This document shows positions 12,801 to 23,739 of a DNA stretch of 38,507 nt, one piece after another. The position numbers and the translations under genes are program-made. Numbering within the stretch: the stretch's first letter is position 1; the number at the start of each line of letters is the position of its first letter. This stretch comes from Seison nebaliae. Taxonomy: Eukaryota; Rotifera; Pararotatoria; Seisonacea; Seisonidae. The stretch covers positions 1-38,507 of the forward strand of contig JALJEE010002409.1 of assembly GCA_023231475.1 (NCBI GenBank), in the 5' to 3' direction. Under the pieces are notes generated by a model. That model was not told the origin of the DNA. It did not search any database and saw only the letters and a program-made list of their open reading frames with translations.

Positions 12801-15800
12801 CGAAACCATTTTTTTTATCTCGATGAAAAACGACTTTTTTTTGAAATTCCGTTGAGAAATGTCCGTCCAAAATCGGATCCTCCACAATAAATTCGATTTG
12901 GTTCTCATAAATCGCGTCTCGAGACGTCACTGTCACATTGGCGAAATAACTTCCACTCACGTTATAATGATGAGTATATTCCAGAACGTCGTTACCGTTA
13001 TCCAGACCTTTAAACATGGTTTTGAATTCGGGTGTTTCCATCGGCGTACCATCACCCCAATCGACGTATGTTGTTATCGATGAGCCTTGGAACATGGTCA
13101 CTTCCATATCGAACGTTCCACAAGAACAGACATATGGTGGTGACGTGATGGTTAACTGTTTGACTTTATATTCGATATAAATTTCAGTTTCAAAAAATTC
13201 GGATGAAACAGCATTCCATAAATGAACTTTGAGACGATAGAGACCTCTCGTTTTCTTACTATCACCATAGTTGATTGGAGAGATATGAGCGAAACCGGAG
13301 AGATCAGATTCGGAGAAATTGTATGAGAGTAATTCTATATCGGTCGATTCATCCACCAAATTGAACCAAACATTCGACCATATATCGGTTCCTTGGGTTA
13401 GATTCATAAAAACTGTTTCTGAATCTGCCACATCAACAACAGCGAGATGATAAAATGAGAGATTTCCAATGGGAATTTGCACCAGAAAATCGATAATCGA
13501 TTCACTTTCATTCAAATTGTTAAAGGCTCGAACTTTCACCGTATAATTACCACTATTTTTGAAAATATAATAAAATTCGCCTTCGTGTAATGAATATGAT
13601 CCATTGACGAATGGTTCCATTTCGTTTATGTAATTTGTCACTTCTATCGTTTTATTCATTTGGATCATTTCACAAATGTTCGTGTCATTCTCACCAATGG
13701 TACAAACTTCTTCGTTGACGATTTGAGTTTGATTGAAGATCACTTCCTCGTTAATTTCTACAGTTTTATTGTAACGGAAGAGAAATATGGTGGATGGATC
13801 AGTTAAAGTGAATTCGTAAGAAATGTTCGTTCCTTCATTCACTGAAAATTGAATGTGAGAAAGTGTCGTGTGAATATTGGACATGTCGGGTGTCCAGAGG
13901 TTCAGACCCCGAATTGTACCCTGAACATCCACCTCGATTATTTTCCACTTGAAAGAGATGGTGTTTGTTGCGGAGACATTGACATAATAATATCCAGTTT
14001 TTTCGAATTTGTGCGAGTATATTTTCTTCGTCATATTCGGACAGTTTTCCACCTCATTCCCATCGTTCCAATCGATGAGATATTGAACTTCATCACCTTC
14101 ATGATCATTAATTTGAATGAAGAAATCCTTCTCCACATCATGATATAAATCGTATGAGATGACATTGAAATTATTGATCAATCGTCGAACATTCACATTC
14201 TTCGATTTCACCGTATTTCGATAAGTGGCAGTGACAGTAAAATTGCCCTGGGCGGTTATCGTCCTCCTATAGGTATGAGCCAACGGTTCGAATATATTAA
14301 ACTGAATCATCGGACGTTCCATGAGATTGGTGAGACTCAATTGGGTTAAACTCAAAACCGTCGTGCTACCATCAGAAACGGTAACTGTGGCTGGTGAACT
14401 TGTTACTGATGATGAGATGAGTGAGAGATCTCGTTCATTTAATTTACTTCCAGAATAATCGGCCCAATTCAAAATTTTCCCACTATCCACCACTCCGATA
14501 ATTCCGAACATTTCCATATCGTTATCAGGATTAGGAAGAGTCAAATCGATCCGTTCCACACATTTGACACATGCGCTCGTTACAGTCACCACTTTGCTAA
14601 TGACCTCTTCATAACCGTTAACTGATTGGACCGATGAAAGACTTCCATTATATTCATTTCCAAATCGATCAATTATCGGATGGAAATCATCGTTATCGAT
14701 GGAGTGTAATGTGGAGGAACATAATCGTTTCGATATCGAATATTCTTTCGAAGGACAAGATAAAACTGATTCTTTCTTTCCCAACGACCAACAATTCATT
14801 TCAATATCGATACATTTATTTATGAGACCACAAAATGTTTTGTTCGTTCCCGAACATAAACCTTTGAACAATTTTATCTCAATTGTTCCCGCTCTGTTCG
14901 CCGAAAAAGTTACCGATTCCACCATCTCGTATTGGAGACCTACCGTCTTTCTGACATAATATTGAGGAAAGATGATAATCGGTCCCACGGTGTCTTTCGT
15001 CGATTTATCTCCCGAATAATCGAAGAGACTTCCCAATTTTTTCAATTCGATACCTAAAAATTTTTAAAAAATTATCATCAAAAATATAAATTTAAATAAA
15101 ACTTTTTAATGAGTAATATTTTTCCACATCATCGAATGAATTCTTCATTCGAACACCATTGTTGATCGAACTCATCGTATAGAAGAGACACTCGAAACTT
15201 TTATCGATCTCAATTGGAATTGTCGGACAAATTAATTCAATTTCAGTATTCGAATTATAAACTCGAATCAATATCGATTCAGTAATGGAATGTCCATCTA
15301 AGAAAAATTTTATTTTTAATTAAAATATTTTTTAAAATTATTTAACTTCTATCAGAGGCGGTGACGTAAATCATTTGATCGTTGACGGTGGTGAATTTGT
15401 ATTTGAATTCCATGAACGATGGAACGGCCGTTGTATTGATGGTGAAACCGTCGGGATATGTGGAAATGATTAACAAATCGATCCGCCAATTAACGTCGTC
15501 TTCGAATGACATGATATCGAAAATGAGTTGATCGCCACCGACGGTCCATTCCAATCGAATCGTTACTTCGTCATAAATTGACAAAGACTCTGAAAAAATT
15601 GAGAATAAAATTTAAATTATTAAATTAAAATATTCTCAAATTAATAATTGATTTAGGAAACCTTTCGATGTTGACAATGTCAATTTGCCCAACATATGAC
15701 TATTATCATAAATGGACGATTGAGAATGTCCGCCACATTTCGAACCATCGTAACAATCGAGATTACATCCCGTTCCGTTCACTGTTTGTTGAGTGTCGTC

Positions 15801-16088
15801 GAACACGTTCCCACACAAACAATATTTTCCTTTCAATATATTTGTAAAACGATAATTATTTCGTAAACATGCCTCGATACAAGATTCGGCCGTCAATTGG
15901 ACATAGCCACTGACGATATTCCTCAATTGTCTGATCGATGCTCGATCGTTAAAACAACCGACTTCATCTACAAATGGAGAAATGGAGAGGGAAATGGAAA
16001 AGAAGAGACAACTTATCAAGTCAGTGGAATTAGTAGGAATTGATAGAATTCCCAATATTAATACAACTGCAATAATATGCAGTTGCAT
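3835..16088 (-). CDS. Polycystin-1 family receptor/channel protein (WSC-PKD-REJ-GPS-PLAT-11 TM)
   Basis: Membrane receptor with a channel-like C-terminus. My 8-exon model is 16088-16013, 15967-15662, 15589-15347, 15297-15103, 15053-4771, 4728-4473, 4353-4196 and 4146-3835; phases agree and total 3,942 aa. The ATG at 16088 is followed by a signal peptide (MQLHIIAVVLILGILSIP). A WSC domain spans about residues 27-113 (CFND, SC..C, YCLCG, CGG). PKD repeats show W-x-DGT-type cores near 598, 938, 1238, 1344 and 1461. A Cys-bearing REJ-like region lies around 1850-2000 and a Thr run near 2275. The GPS motif ends in CLCNHLTSF near 2836, with HL/T cleavage residues intact. TM1 and a PLAT domain (about 2914-3030) follow, then ten more TM segments with a large TOP-type loop between about 3382 and 3605, a pore-like segment, and a charged cytoplasmic tail. 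No LRR or C-type lectin is visible. Closest kin are PKD1/PKD1L/REJ proteins; the exact subfamily is not resolved. Confidence 0.93.
9022..9063 (-). repeat. Threonine-run microsatellite inside polycystin exon 5
   Basis: Mixed acc/act/aca codons encode about 14 consecutive Thr just after Ser-Ser-Ser, between the REJ-like region and the GPS. The codon mix suggests selection or age rather than a fresh pure-triplet expansion. Confidence 0.85.
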
Positions 16089-16759
16089 TCTCTTCCAAAT
16101 TGAAAACTTTGAATAATTTCTCAACTAATTCTCGAATAAAACTGATATATTAACTACACTTCACTTCAGATGGATGATGGATCGGTGTATTTATGAAAAA
16201 CTTGTATAAATATTGATGATGAAACAATGTCCAACGACTAAACGTTTATTGTTTGGATTATGCATAAAAACTAATACTTCCCCCTCTAATAAAGTTGAGT
16301 TGAAGAGAATCTGTCCTTCCTCCCATTTGAACATTCAATCTTCAAATATTTTTTATTTACCGAATGAATGCCGATGAACTTTCTTCTTCTCTCATCGACT
16401 TTTATAAATCGATTTTTCCAATTTCTTTTCGATGGAACATTCTCCTTTTAATGATTTCAATTCGAATTACATATCAGCGTAACATAAAAAGTCCAATCGA
16501 TTACTTTTCCTTTGAATAAATGTCGCATTTACTCACCCTCAAATTGAAATGTTGGTAAAATATCTCCCGTTTTCACCATAACATTTCAACATAAATTTAA
16601 CATTCTATCAACTTTCTTTCTAATTATCCATTTTCCTTAGAATAATAATGATACAATCCATTTATATAAATTATATAGGAAAAAATCTTTCAAACTTTTC
16701 ACAAAACTTTTACTCCCACTATTTCGTTTCATATTAACATTATTTTCTAAAAAAATTAT
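16089..16759. other. Upstream region of polycystin and spacer to the tRNA gene
   Basis: No coding potential seen. It contains the 5' flank of the minus-strand polycystin gene, with a weak TATA-like stretch on the minus strand around 16205-16215. The tRNA downstream side begins with a T-run (about 16750-16757) that suits RNA polymerase III termination. Confidence 0.4.
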
Positions 16760-16863
16760 CGCAGTGGACAGGATTCGAACCTGTGCGGGAAGATCCCAAC
16801 TGATCACCAGTTTGTCAACTTAGAAATTCTAGTCAGTCGCCTTAACCACTCGGCCACCACTGC
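16760..16863 (-). tRNA. tRNA-Ser (anticodon AGA) with a 22-nt intron
   Basis: On the minus strand the 7-bp acceptor stem GCAGTGG/CCACTGC closes perfectly (16863-16857 with 16767-16761), followed by a G discriminator at 16760, as expected for serine. The A box (TGGCCGAGTGG) and B box (GGTTCGAATCC) are intact and there is a long class II variable arm (GGGATCTTCCC). The anticodon AGA is at 16830-16828 in a loop CTAGAAA; its 5-bp stem ACTGA/TCAGT forms only if 16826-16805 is removed, the canonical intron site after position 37. It reads UCU and, with inosine, other UCN codons. A T-run follows the 3' end. Confidence 0.95.
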
Positions 16864-17502
16864 ATATAAACAATCTCATTATAAGGTACATAACCTTCTT
16901 TTTTCATGAAGAAATATTATATAAATTAAGCATTAAGAGTAAGCCGAATAATTTACGAATTTTTTACAACTATAAATTTTAGCTTACCAACTCTCCTCCA
17001 ATCTTTGTAAAATTCAATTACCAATACTTAAAAAAGACAAATCCTTCCAACAACCAAATCAATTTTCAAATAAAGATCAAACTAAAAAGAAGATTTTGTG
17101 TTTTTGAGTTTTATTTAGAAATGAAAATGGAAATATTTTGTAAAAATATATCAGATCATTATTTTGAAAGAAATCAAAACTATACTGATATAATTCACTA
17201 TAGTGATAATAAACAAGAATAAATCTATAAATATAATAGCCCTTGGTGAAGTGCTTTAGATTCTTTCTAGTCCACATTAGATTGTGAGAGAGTAAAATGT
17301 AAAAATTGACACAAAATGACAAAACTATAAATCCCAAAATTTGACTATGTTCCATAAGAATTTTTGGAATATCCCTCATGGATATTCTTCCGGCCATCTC
17401 ACATCAATGTTGAATGTGAGCCTCGTTAAATTCTGCTGCATTTGTATAGTGGTAGATATGATAGGTGACCATGTATTTTCCACCCCCTTTAGAAACCATT
17501 TA
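16864..17502. other. Noncoding spacer
   Basis: AT-rich with no convincing gene. Around 17438-17460 a stretch resembles the 5' third of a tRNA-Gly (GCATTTGTATAGTGGTAG), but no matching anticodon arm, T arm or acceptor partner follows, so it is at most a fragment. Confidence 0.4.
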
Positions 17503-17539
17503 CCCAGCCCAGAGACCAAAGAGGCTACTCTGAGCTGGG
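17503..17539. other. Hairpin A with loop ACCAAAGAGGCTA
   Basis: CCCAGC (17503-17508) pairs with GCTGGG (17534-17539); after one C/A mismatch CAGAG (17510-17514) pairs with CTCTG (17528-17532). The 13-nt loop 17515-17527 is nearly identical to that of hairpin B at 17847-17882, while the two stems are unrelated. Confidence 0.75.
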
Positions 17540-17846
17540 CATTTTGCATTTGGAGAAACGTTTCTTCTCCGATCGACCAGAAGCGCCACAGGGATTGACA
17601 CCTTTAATAGCTCCATTTTGTGTCACCAGGAGCAGACACAGACGAATGTTCATCTCCAACATTCTCATTATTCCACCGGAGAATTTGGCGATTCCTCGCT
17701 TGAAATTCTTCTCCTCAGACCACAACGGTGGTTTTGTTCGATTTGGATGTGGTGTCGTTCCAGACACCACAACAAATTTCTCCATTTGCCAATTGAGAAA
17801 CGATATTTGGGCTCTGATCGATCGCTCTCACCAAACCGGTTGAGGA

Positions 17847-17882
17847 TCAATTTGAGGACCAAAGAGGTTACCTTCAAATTGA
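17847..17882. other. Hairpin B with loop ACCAAAGAGGTTA
   Basis: TCAATTTGA (17847-17855) pairs perfectly with TCAAATTGA (17874-17882), extended by a G/T wobble and a G/C pair. The loop from 17858 starts ACCAAAGAGGTTA, differing from hairpin A's loop at one position. Confidence 0.75.
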
Positions 17883-18064
17883 CCCTTTCTCCATCGACAA
17901 ATGGAAACGCCCCGTTTTCCCAACCTCGTCAAAGTGGACGGGCGATTACTAGATAAAGCGAACTAGACGAAACCATAAGATAAAACTACATTTCAAGAAA
18001 AGTTGAAATGAATAATGAATAAAATTTCTATTTCGCTCATAGACGAGGAAAATGTACGGGCACG

Positions 18065-18118
18065 ATTTGCTGCGGTAACATTTTCATGACATAGATGAAT
18101 TGTACAAAGCAGCGAAAT
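18065..18118. other. Two-tier hairpin downstream of the structured island
   Basis: ATTT-GCTGC (18065-18073) pairs with GCAGC-G-AAAT (18109-18118) around a one-base bulge; inside it TTCAT and ATGAA form a further 5-bp stem. It may belong to the same structured zone as 17503-17960. Confidence 0.45.
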
Positions 18119-18635
18119 TGGAAAAACCACTTATTTGATGTCCGCGAGCAATTTTATCGAGAAGTTCAAGTTCAACTTTAAGCTCAATTTTTTCGGAAGT
18201 CAATTGTCCCATTTCTCATATTTATTTTGTCCGAAACAACTTAATCTCTTCAGTCAATTTTCAACTAACTTTCAATTATTCTTTTATCTAATTCTCTCAC
18301 AAATATCATTTTCATACACAATAAATTGTCTTCCAAATTAAAATTATTATTACATGTTAGAAATTATAGATTTTGAAAATTGAAAATTTGATATTGAGAA
18401 ATTTTTATTTTAACAAACTACTTAAATGATGAAGATATTGGTGAGGTATTAATGATAGAAAGTTTAGTCATCCGTTGAGTGACTGTCAATAATTCGATGA
18501 TTATTGTAAATATAGTCGTAGATATAGTAGAAAATAGGAGTAGTAGAGAACGTTTGAGTAGAGGAAGATGACAACGAATTTTGCGTATTCTTGTTTCGAA
18601 TAATGGTCTTTTGGCGAATGCAACAACTTTAGCAT

Positions 18636-18667
18636 GGTTGCGTCCGCACTTTTTGGTGCGGTTAACC
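18636..18667. other. Perfect CCGCAC/GTGCGG hairpin with nested outer stem
   Basis: CCGCAC (18644-18649) pairs with GTGCGG (18656-18661) across a 6-nt loop; GGTT (18636-18639) and AACC (18664-18667) form an outer stem. Flanking sequence has further short inverted repeats, such as CTCTTT/AAAGAG. Overlapping short minus-strand frames run through it (18418-18722) but match no protein I recognise. Confidence 0.5.
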
Positions 18668-21117
18668 AACCATTTTTCTCTTTATCCAGCACTTCAGCCA
18701 GACAAAGAGACTTCTTTGCCATAAACCATTTAAAAACCTATAAAATAGAAAATCATAAATATTGAATAAAATTAAAATAAAACCTTTTTTCATCTGTATC
18801 TACTGAGGAATTAGACTAAAAAACCTTCCCTATTTATAGAGGACGAGGTGATGGCAATTGAAACAATGGGAAATAGAAGCGGAAATTCGGTTTTTGCGCT
18901 GAATTTTACGATTTTTATGTAAAATAATTTCATTTTTTTTTAAATTGCCCAATCTGAAATACAACTCACTAATTCCATTTAGTCGTAGTCGATTGTTGAA
19001 CATCAACCATCATCATTAAATTATTTAACATTCACTTCCCAATTTGACTAATAGTAACATGAAATTTCTCAAATAGAAAACGAAGAAAATATTTAAAAAC
19101 TCCGAAAAATTTCTTTTGTACAATTTCATCGTTATAATTGTGAATGTGAAATGAAAATGAATTATAAAGCAAATTGGGAGAATATAAAGTAAAAATAGTT
19201 TGAAAGAGTTTGTAATAAAGTTAAAATTACTGGGAGAAGATTTGGAAAAATATCCGACGATGAGAATGAGATTAATTTGAGATTGATTCGGATAAATGGA
19301 GGGTGATGGGGAATGACGGTAAGTATAGTACACACCTGAAACTTTGCTCACCTAATTAAAAGGACGGAGAGTTTATCAATTAAAAAGCTTTCGAACGTGA
19401 AAGAAATTTAATGGATAAATCCATCGGGACAACTTCAAAGGTTCCAGCCATGTTTCAGGTATATACCATATCCGTTTGTGTTAATATTAATTGAATTGGA
19501 AAGTGGAATAAAGAAGAAATCAGAAGTTATGTCTGGTCGATTGGAAAGGAGAGAGTATTAATGAAATTATTCACATGAACATTGGGAATAAAATGAATGT
19601 AGTTATTATTCCTTGTATTTCAGTAGAAAACTAACGATACCTATGAATGGAAGTAATAATAAGAATAATAATAAAGGAAGAGAAATAATTTCCTCAATCA
19701 TTTTAGGGAATTGAACGGAACCGGAAATGTTGTGTAAAAAGCGGATTTTTTTTCATCTCGTGATTTCTCCTTTCAACTCAACAGACTTATTGGAACCGTT
19801 CATTCCATTCATTCACATGATTGGATTACGGAGAAGAAGAATATGTAAAAGGTAAATAAGATTTGTGACAAAAAAAAAAGAGAAAGTTCTCTTGAGAGGA
19901 AGAAGACGAAGAAGTTGTTATGAAGAGTTTTGTTCATTCTCACTAATAACACTGTATATGACACACTTGAAAGAATGAGATAAAGAAGTTGTTTCGGACG
20001 TATCTCCAAATTTATGCGGATGGATGTAAATGGAGAGATCTCTTATTCAGGTGATTTAGTGGGAAGATGTACGGGAAATGGAATTGATGCGGTTCACAGT
20101 TGAGGAGAGGAAGACGATGTTATGGATGAAATGGAAATGACAAAAGGAGAGAATTATATGCAAATTTTTCTCTGATTATATGGGGCGAAGAATTGAATGA
20201 TCGATAGACGATTTGTTACTGGTATTGGAGATGGATCAATTTATTATTTAGTTGATAGTAGTCGGGTCGTGGACGAGGAGTATTGGGAACAAAAAGTAGA
20301 ATTGTATAAGTAAAATAAAGAATCGATGAAGAATGGAATAAGGAGAAGAAGAAGAAGATGATGATGATGATATTGTTTCGTAACGATAGCAGCAAACATC
20401 TAGAAGGAAGGAAAGCAACAAAGGAAAAAAAGAAAGAAAGTTTTGGTGATAATTATTATGATAACAGTTACAAATGGCATATGTGTATGTAATACATAGA
20501 ATGTTATATGATAGAAGAATTGAGGAGTGTAGTGTTAACAGAGTAAAAGTAATGAAGAAAAAGAAAGAAATGGTGAAAAGGATGATGAATATGATGCACT
20601 TGCGTTTTCTATCTCTTCGACTGTATGATGATCCCATAACAGTTCTCCTACAGAGAGTTTGACGGCGTGTTTATGAAAGTGATTTGTTTTATTTGTCCGA
20701 GTCATAATGATAAGAATGAATTCATTATTATTCTCATTATTACTCCTATATCCATGTTGATGATGACGATCATTAATATCATCTAATAATAGACAATATC
20801 GAAAGTTTTAATCAGATGCATCATCCCATTCTCAACTCCCATACACATCAGATGTGTGAGAGGAGATTCATATTGATACTGCGCAAACATGACGGCGTTC
20901 CTCCTCAATTATTCCTCCCGATCAATTATGAGAGGAGCACTGTGCAAACTTTCGATCATGAAAAGTTTCCTCATTTCCCAAAATCGTTCCCTTCTACTTA
21001 TTCGGCTTGATGATTCCAAATTAATAGAAGGAATTTTCTCTTATTTGCTCTCATCCCCAATTTCTTATTATTCCTTTTCGTTCACCAGATTAAGGTGCTA
21101 CGCTACAGCCGCCTTCA

Positions 21118-21166
21118 CTACACACACACACAAACACAAACACACACACACATGCACACAGACACA
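21118..21166. repeat. Imperfect (CA)n microsatellite
   Basis: Runs of CA interrupted by CAAACACAAA, CATG and CAGA units. Confidence 0.9.
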
Positions 21167-21590
21167 ATCGAATGTAGTTGTGAGAATATTACTGTGTCGA
21201 CATCGAACTGTGGAGACAGAAGAAGATGAAAGAATTGGAATACATTTCACTTCTCGATTACATTGCAATTGAGCCAGTTAACTCGTCAGCTAACTAACTA
21301 CTTAAGGGTGGACTGCCAACTCGGAATATTGTTAGTGAGAGGAATGAATTGCAGGAAGGAAGCGTCGAGCAGTTTATGACCCGGTAGATTCTCTTACTAT
21401 GTAGATGAGGCTGTGAATTGTGAATAATAAGTTATAACAGTCAACTTTGTCGCTTTGTCGCTCAACTGATGATGATGATGATCGGCAAGTACAAGGAATA
21501 TTGAGCATGAAACGATAATGATTGAATAACCGTACATAGAATGTTAATGGGTGATCAATGCAAACAATTTGCCGATGACGACACAATTGG

Positions 21591-21629
<39 letters not shown>

Positions 21630-21630
21630 G
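21591..21630. repeat. (AGAT)n microsatellite
   Basis: About ten uninterrupted tetranucleotide units, ending in AGAG. Confidence 0.95.
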
Positions 21631-21993
21631 AGATAATAAGAGTAAATATTAGTCGAATGTTTTTCATGCATATTTTGTATATGGTATGATCGATGCATTT
21701 CAACTAATACCGACTCAATTTGCTCTCTCATCGGGCCGGCAAGTTGCCGCTCGATCGTCCCCCCGCCACCTCACCATCCATTGATCGACATATAAATATT
21801 GATAGGTAAATGGATGATAATTCGGAAAATTGTTTCGGAAGAATCGGTTATTGATAAACGACAATCAATAGACAAGTAATGTTCCAGGTATTCATGTTCC
21901 ATCAATCGAATTAGAAAAGATATTTCCTTATTTAATTATCATAACATCAATCCATTGGATTGGAGGAAGAATAAGGTCGAATCATCTACATTG

Positions 21994-22014
21994 ACACACA
22001 CACACACACACACA
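21994..22014. repeat. Pure (AC)n microsatellite
   Basis: About ten uninterrupted AC units. Confidence 0.9.
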
Positions 22015-23365
22015 CTGTCGTCAGAGATAAGTGAAACATTTATTATCATCTCGAACCGTTCGAAAAACGATATGGGCAACGACAGATTCAATAGAAATTC
22101 TATCAGTTCAATTGACTGATAATTTGGTTAAAGTTTTTCTTTTCTTTCGATCAATAATTCCAACAAACAATGTAGATGATGTAATAGAAGAATAATCGAT
22201 TTATATGAATTCTACTAGGCCATTCTCTCCCATTCCCTTCACGTCGATGTCAGCATTGATGAATTTCCATAATCTGATTTGCTTCATATATCCCTTCCTT
22301 CACTCCACCTCCCTCCCTTACTCCGTCCTCGTCCTCGTCGATTAATTAAGGCGGAAAGAGTTCGTCTCCCAACTCCCAACGACAATGTGTGACGGCGAGT
22401 TGAGTAAATCGAATAAATTAATAAAGAACGAACAAATTTTATTGGAGATAAATGAAAAAAAAATAAATTTTGAAGATCAATTTCTTATCATGAAATTTAA
22501 CCATTTTATTTCGTGTAAGGAATGAAGAGGAGAGCGGGCGGGAAGTGGAGTCGACTGTGGACTGAACAATTCTGATGAATGATCTGATACAAAATGTCTT
22601 GTTGTGTTCAAGATGATTCACATGCGAATGGAATGAAAATATTCGAATTGACTTGAATGATGATTTCTCATAAAAAAAAGGAAAAAAATGGAGGAATTGC
22701 TTCTTCCAATAAAAAAAGAAAAATGAAGAAGAAGAAGGAAAACAAAGGAAAGAATTCTTTTTTTCTCTCGTGAACAATTGTAAGCAAATTTCAAAGTTGT
22801 GCTAGGCAAGAAGTAGTTGGTGTAGTAGTGGGGGGGAAATAAACGGTAAGAGAAAGGAAGAAGAAAAAGTAAATAGCGAACTGCATGAAATGAACTTTCG
22901 ATTTCCTTTCGATTATTTGTTCTGCAATGATCATTCATAAAAGGAAGAATAGAAGAAATAATTTTTCGACAACTTAAACTAACTAAATTACCTTCATCAT
23001 ATTCCTGTGTAATCGTTAGACAATTTCGATTGCACTCCATTTGATGATTTAACAATAGAGAAATTGTTGATGGGATATGCACATTCTCTCCCGCCCTACA
23101 CTACCCTAACTAGTTATCCTACGTCTCGTCTACCAATAAGTGAATTCCACATTCGCTGAGCCATTTCAGGCTTCGTACCTTTCGGCGAATTGTCGTTGAA
23201 CGAAACTGGAAACTTCCATCAAATCGAACAATCAACTTACTTTACAAATGGAACAAAAGAAAGGAAATTCTCATGAATAAGCCAAATTTATTTCTATTTT
23301 GCTCATCGATTCCTTCCCCTCTCCTCACCATCATTCCGATAGTTCGACTCGTCAATTTTCCCTCA

Positions 23366-23410
23366 ACCAACCAACCAATACCTAATACCTAATACCTAAT
23401 ACCCAATACC
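23366..23410. repeat. CCAA then CCTAATA short tandem repeats
   Basis: CCAA units run into three CCTAATA heptamers and one CCCAATA variant. It lies in noncoding sequence about 330 nt past the C2CD5 stop. Confidence 0.85.
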
Positions 23411-23739
23411 AGCCCGCCAATGTATCTCTGATGATACGGGAGGGAATAATGGTGGATGATATTTATTGATTGATGGGTCAATCAATCAGTCGATCAATCC
23501 ATCCATCAATTTCGAGAACAAATTGACATAATCAATAAAAGTTAATCAAATAAGGAAGGAATGTCAATCGAATAATCGAACAAATAGACGATAAATAATT
23601 CGAGATAATTCTCCTGGAAATGTTCGTTTATTTTTGTATTTAGAGATTTAGATAGTCATATTTTATTGGAATAATTAATTACAGATCGACGGATGGATAT
23701 GTTGGTGAGTAGAAAGAAGATCAATTTATAATTCATCTT

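Larger units (their letters stand above)
17503..17960. ncRNA. Candidate structured RNA or structured element: GC-richer island of consecutive hairpins
   Basis: This block is visibly richer in GC than its flanks and folds locally almost end to end. Hairpins I can pair by eye: 17503-17539, 17552-17570 (GGAGAA/TTCTCC), 17619-17640 (TGTGTC/GACACA), 17678-17714 (two-tier), 17719-17732 (ACCAC/GTGGT), 17748-17771 (9-bp stem TGTGGTGTC, 6-nt loop), 17847-17882, and 17903-17920. Frames are open on both strands for 260-340 nt but overlap and match nothing I know. No RNase P, MRP, SRP, 5S or spliceosomal RNA core was recognised, and the transcribed strand is not clear. It could also be a decayed mobile element with structured ends. 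Confidence 0.3.
18119..23739. other. Long stretch without a recognisable gene
   Basis: About 5.6 kb with only short frames of hydrophobic or low-complexity composition, typical of AT-rich noncoding DNA, besides the hairpin at 18.64 kb and several microsatellites. It lies between the 3' end of C2CD5 and the 5' flank of polycystin. It may hold distal regulatory sequence for polycystin, an unrecognised noncoding transcript, or gene remnants; nothing in the sequence decides between these. Confidence 0.5.

Noticed and set aside
17438-17460. tRNA-Gly-like 5' part with a near A box, suggesting a tRNA-derived SINE
   Set aside because: No B box at usual spacing, no poly-A or T-rich tail, and no second copy in the window.
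17715-17732. GGTCTGAG on the minus strand, resembling the CR-I box of RNase P RNA
   Set aside because: The matching CR-V partner and other conserved regions are not found at suitable spacing.
17525-17956. Overlapping 86-112-aa frames on both strands of the hairpin island
   Set aside because: They overlap each other in several frames, match no family I know, and open frames are expected where GC content rises; the hairpins explain the block better.
18418-18722. Two short basic minus-strand frames, with an acceptor-like sequence before 18740
   Set aside because: Neither frame resembles a known protein and they overlap in different frames; the inverted repeats are the stronger signal.
20248-20637. 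129-codon hydrophobic minus-strand frame
   Set aside because: Composed of Ser/Phe/Ile/Leu runs from simple AG-rich sequence; no domain or conserved motif.
22618-23082. 154-codon minus-strand frame whose Cys pattern near 23030 recalls a Kazal fragment
   Set aside because: Too few cysteines, no continuation after the donor-like site, and the rest is low-complexity translation.
23366-23410. CCTAATA repeat as an interstitial telomere
   Set aside because: The heptamer is neither TTAGG nor TTAGGG and there are only three to four units.
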